Assembly (NCBI GenBank): GCA_012034765.1
Contig: JAAUOU010000013.1
Coordinates: forward strand, 1-50,973
Source: Pleurocapsaceae cyanobacterium CSU_1_1
Lineage (GTDB): Bacteria > Cyanobacteriota > Cyanobacteriia > Cyanobacteriales > Xenococcaceae
DNA length: 50,973 nt
Direction: 5' to 3'
Shown piece by piece: positions 36,866 to 46,118 of the stretch. The translations under genes and the position numbers were made by a program. The notes under the pieces are model-generated. The model worked only from the letters and a program-made list of their open reading frames with translations. It had not been told where the DNA came from and ran no database searches. Numbering within the stretch: the stretch's first letter is position 1; each line of letters opens with the position of its first letter.

Positions 36866-38101
36866 ACGGTTAAGATTATCTTGATAAACGGCGATCGCTT
36901 GTTGGGAAACTTCTCGCCAGGAAATATCATGTCGACGAGCTAAGGCTGCACAATCTTCATATTCAGGCTGCACATTAATTATTTGTTGGTTTTCCCCAAA
37001 TCCCCAACTAGCAACTTTAATGTTTACAGTGCCGTACTTTGTCTCGATCGGCTTTATTTCGCGGTTGAGAATGCTTCTTTGCTGAGTACTTTCACGAATA
37101 CCCAAAGTAGTTGTCTCACGAAAAATAATGGTCTTGCAAACATAGGCTGTTTCAGGATGGCAAATCACCGTTAACAAAATGCCTGAACGAGATTTTTTCA
37201 TGCCGATGCTTTGAGTGAAAACATCTAATGCCCCTGCTGTCAATAGCTGTTCGAGGGTATAGGCGATTACTTGAGGACTGAGATCGTCAATCTGAGTTTC
37301 TAGCACAGTAATAGTTTCTTGCTGTAGCTCAACCTGTGGTTGATTTTCTGCTGCTTCGCCAATCCACAAGCGAAGAATATTGGGAATTGCCAAATCTTTT
37401 GAACCCGCACCCAAGCCAATTTTAGTTAACTTCATGGCGGGAGGTTCGCCAAAGTGTTGGGCTAAAGTTACGGCGATCGCGGCTCCTGTTGGTGTAACTA
37501 ACTCTTTTTGGATACCATTGCTATAGATTGGGACTTCTCTTGTCTCCCAAAGCTTGACCACCGCAGGAACAGGAACAGATAGTTGACCATGAGCAGCCTT
37601 AATCGTTCCTCCTCCAGTAGGCATCGGCGAACAGTAAAGCCGATCAAGATTTAGCCAGTCTAAACCAATACAGGTACCAACAATATCAATAATGGCATCG
37701 GTTGCACCTACTTCGTGAAAGTGAACCTGTTCGGGGGGAATACCGTGGACAGCGCTTTCGGCGATCGCCAACTGCTGAAAGATACACAAGCTCCAGCGTT
37801 TTACTCGCTCTGGCAAAGATGCAGCCTGAATTAAACTTTCAATCTCTGGTAAATGTCTAGGGTGGTGATGATGCTCGCTATCATGATGGTGATGCTCCTG
37901 GTGCAAATTGACATGAACTTTAGTTGCCGATTGCCCATTGCGGGTCACAACCTCTGTGGTTAACTGATATTCTGCTTCTATACCTAAACTCTTGAGACTA
38001 TCAAGCAAATATTGCCAGGGCAAACCGCAATCCACCAATGCCCCCAAACACATATCTCCAGCAATTCCTGTCGGACATTCCCAGTAACCAATCTTGACCA
38101 T
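36842..38101 (-). CDS. larC: LarC family nickel-pincer cofactor biosynthesis protein
   Basis: A 419-residue protein. The opening YWECPTGIAGDMCLGALVD, the His-rich metal-binding loop HHHHDSEHHHHPRH (about 75-95), VHFHEVGATDAIIDIVGT and the C-terminal LETQIDDLSPQVIAYTLEQLL define the LarC (DUF111) family. LarC inserts nickel into the pyridinium dithiocarboxylate cofactor of lactate racemase. No larA, larB or larE is visible nearby, so the target enzyme is unknown. I start at ATG 38101; a TTG at 38119 is in frame. The product may also bind other transition metals through its His cluster. Confidence 0.9.
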   Translation of the reverse strand: MVKIGYWECPTGIAGDMCLGALVDCGLPWQYLLDSLKSLGIEAEYQLTTEVVTRNGQSATKVHVNLHQEHHHHDSEHHHHPRHLPEIESLIQAASLPERVKRWSLCIFQQLAIAESAVHGIPPEQVHFHEVGATDAIIDIVGTCIGLDWLNLDRLYCSPMPTGGGTIKAAHGQLSVPVPAVVKLWETREVPIYSNGIQKELVTPTGAAIAVTLAQHFGEPPAMKLTKIGLGAGSKDLAIPNILRLWIGEAAENQPQVELQQETITVLETQIDDLSPQVIAYTLEQLLTAGALDVFTQSIGMKKSRSGILLTVICHPETAYVCKTIIFRETTTLGIRESTQQRSILNREIKPIETKYGTVNIKVASWGFGENQQIINVQPEYEDCAALARRHDISWREVSQQAIAVYQDNLNRLGENSVF

Positions 38102-38201
38102 AAAAACCGTTTTGCTCAATCATGAAATGATCTTAACTGTTGATTGTTCTCTCAGTAAAAATTCTTCTCTACTATCTACTATATTGATATTAATTAGTAC
38201 T

Positions 38202-38855
38202 ATGGCAGTTTTATACGAACTACATCAAAACAATCCTCAACAACGAACTATCGAGCAAATAGTTGCTGCCTTAAAAAAAGGTGCGGTCATGCTCTATCCT
38301 ACCGATACAGTTTACGCGATCGGCTGCGACCTAAACGTCAAATCTGCTGTCGAAAAAGTACGCAGAATCAAACAGATGTCTAACGACAAACCCCTCACGT
38401 TTTTATGTTCTTCCCTCTCCAACATTTCCGAGTATGCCAGAGTAAGCGATCGCGCCTATCGGATTATGAAACATTTGATTCCTGGTCCCTATACTTTTTT
38501 ACTTCCTGCTACCAAACAAGTACCAAAGCTGGTCATGAGTCCGAAAAGAAAAACCACGGGCATTAGAGTACCTGAAAACACCCTCTGCCAGGAATTGCTC
38601 AACACTTTGGGTAATCCAATAGTTTCCACTTCAGCACATTTACGTGACGAGGATGGCGAGTATCCCACCATGAACGTTGCCAAAGCCTATCTCTTTGATG
38701 CGCTAGAAAATCAGGTAGATATAATCATCGATAATCAAGTAGATTCAGGTTTCAGCGTTTCAACTATTTTAGATTTTACTACCGATGAACCAGAGGTTGT
38801 CCGTCAAGGTTTAGGTTGGCAAGAAGTAGAAAACTGGTTAAATATCGTGCCTTAA
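38202..38855 (+). CDS. Sua5/YciO/YrdC family protein (L-threonylcarbamoyladenylate synthase-like)
   Basis: A 217-residue YrdC-domain protein. The conserved KKGAVMLYPTDTVYAIGCDL, KVRRIKQMSNDKPLTFLCSSL, HLIPGPYTFLLPATK, TTGIRVPEN and PIVSTSAHLRDEDGEYP form the nucleotide/tRNA-modification pocket. KxR and SxN/S-A motifs are close to those of TsaC/Sua5, but the length and several positions (SAHLRDEDGE) resemble YciO. True TsaC makes threonylcarbamoyl-AMP for t6A37. ATG 38202 is preferred; upstream in-frame starts would overlap larC and add an unconserved leader. Confidence 0.85.
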   Translation: MAVLYELHQNNPQQRTIEQIVAALKKGAVMLYPTDTVYAIGCDLNVKSAVEKVRRIKQMSNDKPLTFLCSSLSNISEYARVSDRAYRIMKHLIPGPYTFLLPATKQVPKLVMSPKRKTTGIRVPENTLCQELLNTLGNPIVSTSAHLRDEDGEYPTMNVAKAYLFDALENQVDIIIDNQVDSGFSVSTILDFTTDEPEVVRQGLGWQEVENWLNIVP

Positions 38856-39618
38856 ATCTATCTTGATTACCCAACCTTAAATTATGCCCAAAGCGATCGC
38901 CAAAAAACTTGGGTAAGGACAGCATTCTCCGCCAACGCCAAGGCTCTTGATAAAGACGGTAAGACCACTCTAAGTTATTATTTCTTAACCACTCTGGCGC
39001 ACGTTCTTTAGTCCCCGCCCAGATATCTAAGCTACCGCCAACGCCAATCCAAATGGCATTAGGACAGAGATGGCGATTTTCTTGAATCCACAGTTCTTGT
39101 CGCGGTACACCGATTCCCACCAGGATAACTGCGGGTTGTTTAGTCTGTAAGGTCTGTTTCCACTCTTCTTCGGCTGCCCCAGTTATATATCCATCTTGGG
39201 TCAAAATAGACAGGCGGGGAAATTTCTCTTGCCAAGCTTTGGCTGCCTGTTCTGCTGTCCCAGGGCCACCGCCAAAGAAGCATAAAGAATTAGACGTATT
39301 GGATGTTCCCAAGTAGTCAATTAAAGATGCAGCTAGCTCGATTCCAGGACAACGCTGATGTTTACGACCCCGCAAGCGCATATAAATAATTACTCCTGCC
39401 CCGTCGGGAATAACTAATTCGGCTGCCGTGATAGTTTGTTTTAAAACTTCGTTTTCCAGCGCCGTCATGCTCATCTCAGCATTTAAAGTAACCACATGAG
39501 TCCCAATTTTCTGCTCAAGTCTTGCTATTAACCAGCTTAAGTAATCATCGAGTAGATGAACCTGAAGACCAAGAACAGGAAAGGTAGTAGGAGTAGGTAA
39601 GTTGCTATCTATAAACAT
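38779..39618 (-). CDS. WecG/TagA/CpsF family glycosyltransferase
   Basis: A GT26 glycosyltransferase that adds N-acetylmannosamine or a similar sugar to undecaprenyl-linked intermediates. The core HVVTLNAEMSMTALENEVL, LVIPDGAGVIIYMRLRG, ILVGIGVPRQELWIQENR, WIGVGGSLDIWAGTKERAP and LYQEPWRWRRMLSLPKF is complete. As written it runs to 38779, overlapping the Sua5/YciO gene by 77 bp with an odd tail. Removing one base from the A6 run at 38902-38907 gives the short hydrophobic end FLAIALGII and a stop at 38877-38879 (246 residues, no overlap), which looks like the native ending. Membrane-associated; likely exopolysaccharide or envelope synthesis. Confidence 0.88.
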   Translation of the reverse strand: MFIDSNLPTPTTFPVLGLQVHLLDDYLSWLIARLEQKIGTHVVTLNAEMSMTALENEVLKQTITAAELVIPDGAGVIIYMRLRGRKHQRCPGIELAASLIDYLGTSNTSNSLCFFGGGPGTAEQAAKAWQEKFPRLSILTQDGYITGAAEEEWKQTLQTKQPAVILVGIGVPRQELWIQENRHLCPNAIWIGVGGSLDIWAGTKERAPEWLRNNNLEWSYRLYQEPWRWRRMLSLPKFFGDRFGHNLRLGNQDRFKARYLTSFLLLANLNLDGQPLVHR

Positions 39619-39740
39619 AATTTTTACTTGGCCAATTAAAATCAGTTTAGATTTTAGCTTTGATTGTTGTTGAGTAGATCCTCATAAACTATGTGTTACG
39701 GATAACAAACTTTGCTTAAATAGCGAGTTTCCGCAAAGTG

Positions 39741-40067
39741 CTAACCTAGTTTGACGGCGGTTCCTGTTGCTGTAATTAATAACAGTACCCCTTTATTGTC
39801 TATATTAATCGTCCCTGTATCGATTTCAATTCCCACTACGGCATCAGCATTCAACCTTTGGGCGCGCTCTTTTAATTCAGCGATCGCTTTTTGTTGTCCT
39901 TGTTCAAAGACCTTTTCATAGCTGCCAGTACGCCCTCCAATTACGTCGCGAATTCCCGCAAAAAGATCCCGCAGCGCATTAGTACCATATACCACCTCTG
40001 CCGTCACCACTCCTAAATAGGCTGTAATCGATTGATTTTGAATTGTATCAGTTGTCGTAACTAACAT
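39741..40067 (-). CDS. YbjQ/UPF0145 family protein (putative heavy-metal-binding domain)
   Basis: A 108-residue protein matching the YbjQ family: LGVVTAEVVYGTNALRDLFAGIRDVIGGR, QKAIAELKERAQRLNADAVVGIEIDTGTI and the C-terminal GVLLLITATGTAV. The fold resembles a pentameric dodecin/HMA-like barrel and is annotated as heavy-metal binding, though a physiological role is not proven. It is a single gene, divergent from the following ADP-ribosylglycohydrolase-like gene. Confidence 0.9.
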   Translation of the reverse strand: MLVTTTDTIQNQSITAYLGVVTAEVVYGTNALRDLFAGIRDVIGGRTGSYEKVFEQGQQKAIAELKERAQRLNADAVVGIEIDTGTINIDNKGVLLLITATGTAVKLG

Positions 40068-40163
40068 TTATGTTGATATCCTTCAGGCGATCGCGACTAA
40101 ATTTACTTTTACATTATCTTTTACATTATATTATTGATAACTATTACTCCAAAGCTTAATAAA

Positions 40164-41096
40164 ATGCACCACAATACTTATGACCGATTTGGTGGCAGTT
40201 GGTGGGGAGGCATCATTGGGCAAACCATAGCGAATCAAGCTGATGCCTTGACTCAATCTTGGGTATTAGAGCGCAGACAAATAGCCGAGATGCTGCTGTC
40301 AGAGAAATTAAACAGAACTAATTTGGCTTCATTTTTAGCATCTCAATCTGCTGATAGCAGACTAAATGAAGTCAATAATGAAAAATATCACAGTAATTTA
40401 CTATCTTTGTTGCCTTCAATTATTTTGCAGACAGATGAGCCGAATTTATATTTAAGACTTATGCCTAACTTAAAATCAGTCCAGGCAAATAGCAATATTG
40501 TCTTTAGTCAAAACATCAACATATTGATCTGGGGTTATTTACTCACTACTGTCTTGAATCATCAGACTCACTTATGGGAGCAAGCACTGAGCATTGAGGA
40601 GATATTCAATCCCAATTTGATCCCTAACCCCCTAACCGAAAAGTTGAGCATCGTGCTGCAAGGAATTAAAAGTGGCAGTAGCTTACAGCAAATAACAGAG
40701 CAATTGTCATCAAAAGATCAGCTTCAGGCAACGGCGATCGCTTTAGCATGGTATTGTTTTGTCACTACTCCCCACGACTTTAAACTATCTGTTCAAAGAG
40801 CTGCTCGCGTTGATTCAAAACTATCGTGGCTGACAATTACTCTCACCAGTACATTGTCGGGAGCATATAATGGAATGACCGTAATCTTAGACAACTGGAG
40901 GACAGACATCGAGCAAAATCAAAGCTGGCAGCTAGAAAATCATTTGTTGCTGAAATTATTAAGGTTTTGGTTGGGAGTTTATGCTGTAGAGCAAAATTAT
41001 GGAGCTTATAATCTAGAATTAGATGCGATCGCACTACCACAATTTATTCAACCTCGTCAAAGCTTAAAAATTATTTCGCAATTATTATCAAATTAA
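40164..41096 (+). CDS. Degenerate ADP-ribosylglycohydrolase-like protein
   Basis: A 310-residue helical protein. Near the N terminus RFGGSWWGGIIGQTIA resembles the FxGxxxGxxxGDA start of ADP-ribosylglycohydrolases, and ATAIALAWYCFVTTPHDFKLSVQRAARVD followed by LSGAYNGM resembles their C-terminal part. The aspartates that bind the two magnesium ions (normally GDALG and the D-x-D-T motif) are replaced, so catalysis is unlikely. ATG 40164 is preferred over TTG 40134. It lies 83 bp upstream of the 7TM-HD phosphodiesterase on the same strand and may be a regulatory or scaffold partner. Confidence 0.65.
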   Translation: MHHNTYDRFGGSWWGGIIGQTIANQADALTQSWVLERRQIAEMLLSEKLNRTNLASFLASQSADSRLNEVNNEKYHSNLLSLLPSIILQTDEPNLYLRLMPNLKSVQANSNIVFSQNINILIWGYLLTTVLNHQTHLWEQALSIEEIFNPNLIPNPLTEKLSIVLQGIKSGSSLQQITEQLSSKDQLQATAIALAWYCFVTTPHDFKLSVQRAARVDSKLSWLTITLTSTLSGAYNGMTVILDNWRTDIEQNQSWQLENHLLLKLLRFWLGVYAVEQNYGAYNLELDAIALPQFIQPRQSLKIISQLLSN

Positions 41097-41179
41097 ATTA
41101 ATCGATAAAATCACCATTAACTAAAACTAGAAGCGGTATTAGACCATAGCGATTTTAGAGCTTATAAAAATCCTCACCT

Positions 41180-43638
41180 ATGATGAAAAGCTGGCATTCA
41201 CTAATTCAAAAAATTGAGGGATGGCGATACAAATATCAACACCAGGGATTTACTTGGTGGGGGGGGGATTTTTTCGATCAAACTTTAAGCAAGTCTCACA
41301 GTTATCATTATGGGCAATCAGGCAGAAAAAAACATCATACCAAATTAAGAAATTTCATTGTCATGTTAGTCTTAAGCATTACTGCCTTGACTAGCGTAGT
41401 CGGTTATCGATTTTATAACCAGCCTCAATTAACCGTAGGTAAAATTTCTCCTCTAACAATTAAAGCTCCCTACTCAGCGCAATTTGAAGATACTCAAACC
41501 ACTGTCGAAAAAAGGAAGCAAGTACAAACTGGAGTTGTACCGATTCTCAAGCATGACGAAGAACTAACCCGAGAAATTACTAACAAGTTAGAGTCATATC
41601 TCAAGCAAATTGATGAGCTGAGGAACATAACTGCACCTTTTCCCTTTGCTGCGCCACAAGATCTCTCCTTGATTAGCCAGAAATACATTCGCTTTTGTCC
41701 CGAATCTGAATTTAAGTCGGTTTTAGCCTCGCTCAAGCCAAACCCTTCGGCCCAAAACTTAACTTTAGCAAAACGACCAGACTTTAATCTCGGCTTACAA
41801 AAAGTAGCTGCTGAACTAGAAGCATACAAAAAAAATCATTTAGAAACTCAATTTAATACTTTAATAGCTCAAATTACTTTAACTCGCTATCACTACTCTC
41901 AGGCTTGGAAAAACATCGCCCAGAAAAACATCACACATTTAGATGAAAAAGAATTAATTGTCCTGCTCGACCTAACAGCAACAGAATGGAAAGCCACTAA
42001 AAATACCATCTTGCAGACTGCGGAGCATATTTTAATTCAAGGTATCCCCTTGGGGTTACCTTCAAATTTACTGGAGCAGGCTATTACCGCACAACTGAAT
42101 CCTGATATTCCCGATGTCACCGAACCGATCGCCTACAATCTATTGTTGGCAACTTTGCAGCCCAATTTAGAAGAAGATAAAGACGCTACGCGCAATATTG
42201 CCGAAAAAGCAGCCATGGCAATTAATTCAGTGGTCGTCGAAGTAGAGCAGGGGGAAGTGATTGTTGAGCAAGGAGAAAAAATTACTCAAGCAAATTTTGT
42301 CTTACTCGACGGTTTTCAATTGAGTCAACGTGGAGTTAACTGGAGAGGACTTGAACTATCAGCAATGATAGTGGGGGGAATTGTCAGCTTATTTTTAGCG
42401 ATTCAAAGAAGAATCTATTCTTCAATTCGCCATCGCGATTATCTACTGCTTTGTTTATTAGCTATTAGCGCACCTTTATTAAGTATCTTTGAATTTCCCT
42501 ACACCAGTTTGCCCGCGATTGGGCTATTAGTGAGCAGTTTTTATACTCCTGGTTTAGCAGTGTGTCAGGTTGTTCTGGTGTCAGTACTAGTAATGTTTAG
42601 TAGTCAAAGCATTAATTCGATCTATCTTTTTCAGGCTTAATCGGCGGTTTGATTGCTGCGATTTTCACTGGGAGATTACGCTCCCGCGAAGCGATCTCAA
42701 AATTGGGTATTGCTGTTGGTCTATCCCAAATAGCCGTTTACCTAATTGCCAACCTAATTATAAGTTCTAGCGCTACTACTATTTGGTCAGCAATCTTGCC
42801 TGACGCTACCGTCTGTGGTTTATTTGGCTTGGCGTGGATTGTGGTGGCAATTGGCATCTCTCCTTATCTCGAACGCTGTTTCGATCTCATTACGCCGATT
42901 CGCCTAGCAGAATTATCTAATCCCAACCTGCCATTACTAAAAAGATTGGCAACCGAAGCACCTGGAACTTTTCAGCACACCATGTTTGTCTCTTCGTTAG
43001 CAGAAGCTGCTGCTAGAGAATTAAACTGCAATGTGGAATTGGTCAGAGCGGGAACTTTGTATCATGACATTGGTAAAATGCACGACCCTTTGGGATTTAT
43101 TGAAAATCAAATGGGCGACCCCAATAAACACGATGCAATTGACGATCCTTGGGTCAGTGCTGAGATTATTAAAAAGCATGTTAGTGAAGGATTAGCGATC
43201 GCGCGAAAATATGGTTTACCTAAAGCCATTCGTGATTTTATTCCTCAACATCAAGGTACTTTACTGATTGTTTATTTTTACTATCAGGCAAAGCAAAAGG
43301 CTCAAGAGTCGGGAACTATAGTGACCGAGGCCGATTTTCGCTATGCAGGCCCAGTTCCCCAGTCCAGAGAGGCAGGGATCTTGATGCTGGCAGATGGTTG
43401 TGAGGCAGCATTGCGATCGCTTGCTGACGCTACCCCTAAAAAGGCTCTAGCTACGCTCCAAAAAATCTTTAAGTCTCGTTGGCAAGATCGTCAGCTAGTT
43501 GATAGTGGACTAAACTATGATGAGTTACCAATAATTGCTGAAGTTTTTATTCGTGTTTGGCAACAGTTTAACCACAAGCGAATTATTTATCCTCAAGCTG
43601 CGCTGGATTTAGCCGCCAAAAATAATCAATTAAATTAA
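41180..43638 (+). pseudogene. 7TM-HD family phosphodiesterase (PgpH-like), one-base frameshift
   Basis: Two consecutive frames (41180-42640 and 42649-43638) form one 819-residue protein once a missing T near 42615 is restored, giving INFDLSFSGLIGGLIAA across the join. Order of domains: cytosolic N terminus, one helix (about 52-70), an extracytoplasmic 7TMR-HDED domain (about 75-390), seven membrane helices (about 395-590), then an HD domain with GTFQHTMFVSSLAEAA and LYHDIGKMHDP. In Gram-positive bacteria PgpH hydrolyses c-di-AMP, and the same is likely here. Because the split is one base within an A/T run and both parts are well conserved, a sequencing error is more likely than a real pseudogene. 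Confidence 0.88.
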
Positions 43639-43689
43639 CTTCACTTAAAGTTAGTATAGTCAGTAGATTAGGGGAATCAACAAGTTACT

Positions 43690-45060
43690 GTGGGTCAGCA
43701 AACATCGTTACAGTCAGCTCAATTAAATCAGGCTCATGCCAGCCTACAGCAGGCTATTTCTTGGTATTCTAGTTTTCGTCGTCATGGTAATTCTCTTCCT
43801 AGCGATCGCCTTCAAGCAGCAGTCAAAACTGATTTGCAGTCTCTGCAAAATGCTTTGGCAAGATTAGACCGTCAAGCGATTCGCATCAGCACCTTTGGTT
43901 TGGTTAGCTGTGGTAAATCATCGCTCATTAATGCTCTATTGGGAGAGGAAGTGGTAGCCACTGGGGCTGTCCATGGTGTGACTCAATCTCTGACTATTTT
44001 GCGCTGGAATCCGTCACTAGAATCAGGACTAGATGTTGAATTGATTGATACTCCTGGTTTGGATGAGGTTACGGGAGAATCAAGGGCAGTGATGGCGCGG
44101 TCAATTGCTCAAAAATCAGACCTGATTTTATTTGTGGTGGCAGGAGATATTACGCGGACTGAGTATCAGGCTTTATGCGAATTGAGAGATACCCAAAAGC
44201 CATTGATTTTGGTTTTTAATAAAAGCGATCTTTATCCCGATCAAGATCGCCAAAAGATTTATCGACAGTTACAAAAGCTCAACCTGGCTCATAGTGGCAG
44301 TAGCCTGGAAGATATCATTGCCCCTCACGAAATTGTCACCGTAGCAGCCAAACCCCAACCGATCCAGGTGAGAACTGAATCGGTAGACGGCACTGTTAGC
44401 AATAGCTGGGAATATCCCGAACCTGAGATTGAATCTCTCAAAAATGCTTTAGTGCAAATTCTCCAGCAGGAAGGAAAATCGTTGCTGGCGTTGAATGCTT
44501 TAGTCCAAGCAAGGGATGCTCAACTTAATATTGCCCGCAAAACTATTGAACTACGGCAGTCAGAAGCTCAAGAAATTATTGCCAAATATGCCCGCTATAA
44601 AGCGATCGCCGTTGCTGCTAACCCAATTATTTTTGCTGATTTACTTGGGGGTTTAATTGCCGATCTTGCTTTAATTAGATCCTTATCTAAACTCTATGGT
44701 TTACCCATCACTACCTTTGAGGCAGGAAACTTACTGAGGCGAATTTTAGCTAGTACAGGTGGCTTATTATTAGGAGAAGTTGGCAGTAGCTTCTTTTTAA
44801 GCCTTGGTAAAAGTGGTGCAATTTTAAGCAGTGGTTTTGATAGTACTGGCGCAATTACCGCCTATTTGGGTACTGCTAGCGTTCAGGGAGCGATCGCTGG
44901 CTACGGAACATTTGTTATTGGTCGAGTAGCGCAGGTATATCTCGAACAGGGCTGCACCTGGGGAGAAATGGGAGCTTCTACCTTAATTAAGCAGATTTTG
45001 TCTCAAGTAGAACCCAATACAATTATTTATCGTTTAAAACAAGAATTGATGCAGCTTTAA
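43690..45060 (+). CDS. Dynamin-like/Era-like GTPase with C-terminal hydrophobic domain
   Basis: A 456-residue GTPase. G1 is GLVSCGKSSLINALLG (about 75-90), G3 is DTPGLDEVTGESRAVMA, and G4 is NKSD. After an extended helical region, the C-terminal half (about 300-440) is hydrophobic and glycine-rich, like the DUF697 membrane-associating domain found in cyanobacterial YcjF/DUF697 GTPases. Such proteins are linked to membrane or cell-wall remodelling, but no specific role is known. The start is GTG 43690; no ATG fits. It lies 51 bp downstream of the phosphodiesterase. Confidence 0.85.
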   Translation: MGQQTSLQSAQLNQAHASLQQAISWYSSFRRHGNSLPSDRLQAAVKTDLQSLQNALARLDRQAIRISTFGLVSCGKSSLINALLGEEVVATGAVHGVTQSLTILRWNPSLESGLDVELIDTPGLDEVTGESRAVMARSIAQKSDLILFVVAGDITRTEYQALCELRDTQKPLILVFNKSDLYPDQDRQKIYRQLQKLNLAHSGSSLEDIIAPHEIVTVAAKPQPIQVRTESVDGTVSNSWEYPEPEIESLKNALVQILQQEGKSLLALNALVQARDAQLNIARKTIELRQSEAQEIIAKYARYKAIAVAANPIIFADLLGGLIADLALIRSLSKLYGLPITTFEAGNLLRRILASTGGLLLGEVGSSFFLSLGKSGAILSSGFDSTGAITAYLGTASVQGAIAGYGTFVIGRVAQVYLEQGCTWGEMGASTLIKQILSQVEPNTIIYRLKQELMQL

Positions 45061-45265
45061 GCGTTTAATGCTGAGGCTTAATGTTATAGTCATTTTAAAT
45101 CGAAACCTGTCAACATTGCCAAAATTACGATCTTGTTGAATCTTTCGATAATCATGAAAAGCATTAATTTTTTTTATTGCGATCGCAGGTAAATAACCAA
45201 ATTTTGATGATAAAAAGCCTAATTCATAAGTTTTAAAGAAAGCGATCGCATTTTAGTTAAAGTGC

Positions 45266-45303
45266 GATCGCCCGATCAAATTCTTAGATGGAAGCGCGAT
45301 CGC
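45266..45303 (+). repeat. HIP1-bounded direct repeat, copy A
   Basis: This 38-bp sequence recurs at 45939-45976 with two mismatches. Each end carries or overlaps a HIP1 octamer. It starts 23 bp beyond the stop of the truncated PIN toxin. The stretch 45179-45303 also holds four HIP1 octamers, a very high local density. Confidence 0.85.
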
Positions 45304-45326
45304 ACTACCCAAGAATTTAACCAGTA

Positions 45327-45545
45327 TTATTCAAATGAGTTAGCTTTGAGTAAATTTTGTCCCACAGAGGGGGAAAATACACCTCTATCGATCATTTTCT
45401 CGATTCTTTTATTCAGTTCATAAGTTGTTTCTGACCAAGCCTGTTCCGCCATATAAAGTTCCAATTCAGGACGAGCAATTAATTTTCTACCTCTTTCTCT
45501 AATCAATTCCGCCACTAAAATATTGGCATCAACTACTAAACGCAT
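45327..45545 (-). CDS. PIN-domain (VapC-like) toxin, C-terminally truncated
   Basis: A 72-residue protein with the first half of a PIN-domain ribonuclease: RLVVDANILVAELIRERGRKL carries the first catalytic Asp, and YMAEQAWSETTYELNKRI holds the conserved Glu. Complete PIN toxins have about 130-150 residues; the second half with the remaining acidic ligands is missing. The gene stops 23 bp before direct repeat A, so truncation may be linked to the repeat-associated rearrangement. It follows its antitoxin by 6 bp. Activity as an RNase is doubtful. Confidence 0.75.
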   Translation of the reverse strand: MRLVVDANILVAELIRERGRKLIARPELELYMAEQAWSETTYELNKRIEKMIDRGVFSPSVGQNLLKANSFE

Positions 45546-45551
45546 TGTTTA

Positions 45552-45797
45552 CTACTCTGACTTAGATAAATCTAAAGCGTGAGCTAGAGCAGCTTCATCC
45601 ATGCCACTTTCTGCTATGGCTGTTTCTACTGTTTGATTTAGTCTTTGTAATGCCTGTTCGATTTCGATTTCCTCTGATTGTTCGACAGGTATATAGAAGC
45701 CAACTATTTTGCCATGACGTTTGACTGCTACTGCTTCTCTACTGGCTAAATACTGGGATGCTTTATCTCTAAACTCTCTAATACCAACACTTTTCAT
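45552..45797 (-). CDS. Type II antitoxin, Phd/YefM-like prevent-host-death family
   Basis: An 81-residue protein beginning KSVGIREFRDKASQYLASREAVAVKRHGKIVGFYIP, the typical Phd/YefM DNA-binding and dimerisation domain. The C-terminal helix EEIEIEQALQRLNQTVETAIAE would wrap the toxin. It precedes the shortened PIN toxin, the usual antitoxin-first order. A candidate operator with repeated TGGTCA lies 27 bp upstream. The whole module sits between two 38-bp direct repeats. Confidence 0.88.
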   Translation of the reverse strand: MKSVGIREFRDKASQYLASREAVAVKRHGKIVGFYIPVEQSEEIEIEQALQRLNQTVETAIAESGMDEAALAHALDLSKSE

Positions 45798-45823
45798 GGT
45801 GCTTTATCTGTTTGATTATTTTA

Positions 45824-45840
45824 TGGTCATTTTGTGGTCA
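45824..45840. promoter_or_regulatory. Repeated TGGTCA, candidate antitoxin operator
   Basis: TGGTCA occurs at 45824-45829 and 45835-45840, 11 bp apart (one DNA turn), just upstream of the antitoxin start at 45797. Tandem half-sites on one face of the helix suit autoregulation by a Phd-type dimer. No proof beyond spacing. Confidence 0.35.
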
Positions 45841-46118
45841 CAAATTTATTATAGGTTAAGTTATTACGACCATTGCGCTTTTGATTGAGCAGGATTGATT
45901 GTTAAAGCCTTGTTGCTGTCGTTCTGTTGTCAAAAAGAGATCGCCCGATCAAATTCGTGGATGGAAGCGCGATCGCTCTCCAAAGATTATTGAATGTAAA
46001 GAATGTGGGGTGGTCAAAATTCAAACTAAGAGGTCAAATAGTTGGCTTAACAAAATTAATTGGTAGACAACCTAGCTCATCTTAAAACGTTTTTTACTCT
46101 TGGTTATTTTTGCCCACT
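45841..46118. other. Gene-free accessory stretch containing direct repeat B
   Basis: The gap from the antitoxin start to the HNH gene holds the operator-like repeats, direct repeat B and an open stretch at about 45983-46066 that reads KIIECKECGVVKIQTKRSNS with a CxxC pair. That stretch has no start codon and matches nothing I recognise; it may be the remnant of a zinc-ribbon protein. Confidence 0.4.
45939..45976 (+). repeat. HIP1-bounded direct repeat, copy B
   Basis: Second copy of the 38-bp repeat (36/38 identical to 45266-45303, offset 673 bp). Weaker similarity continues for about 15 bp further. Its first HIP1 is degenerate (GAGATCGC). Confidence 0.85.

Noticed and set aside
45179-45303. 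A run of regularly recurring GCGATCGC sites that could suggest a CRISPR or iteron array.
   Set aside because: The repeats are ordinary HIP1 octamers with irregular spacing and no conserved longer unit except the 38-bp direct repeat.
45170-45421. A long open plus-strand frame opposite the PIN toxin, reading SPDQILRWKRDR across repeat A, with a similar reading in repeat B.
   Set aside because: No start codon or ribosome site, and the differences between the two copies are non-synonymous in that frame. HIP1 octamers alone give such R/D-rich readings.
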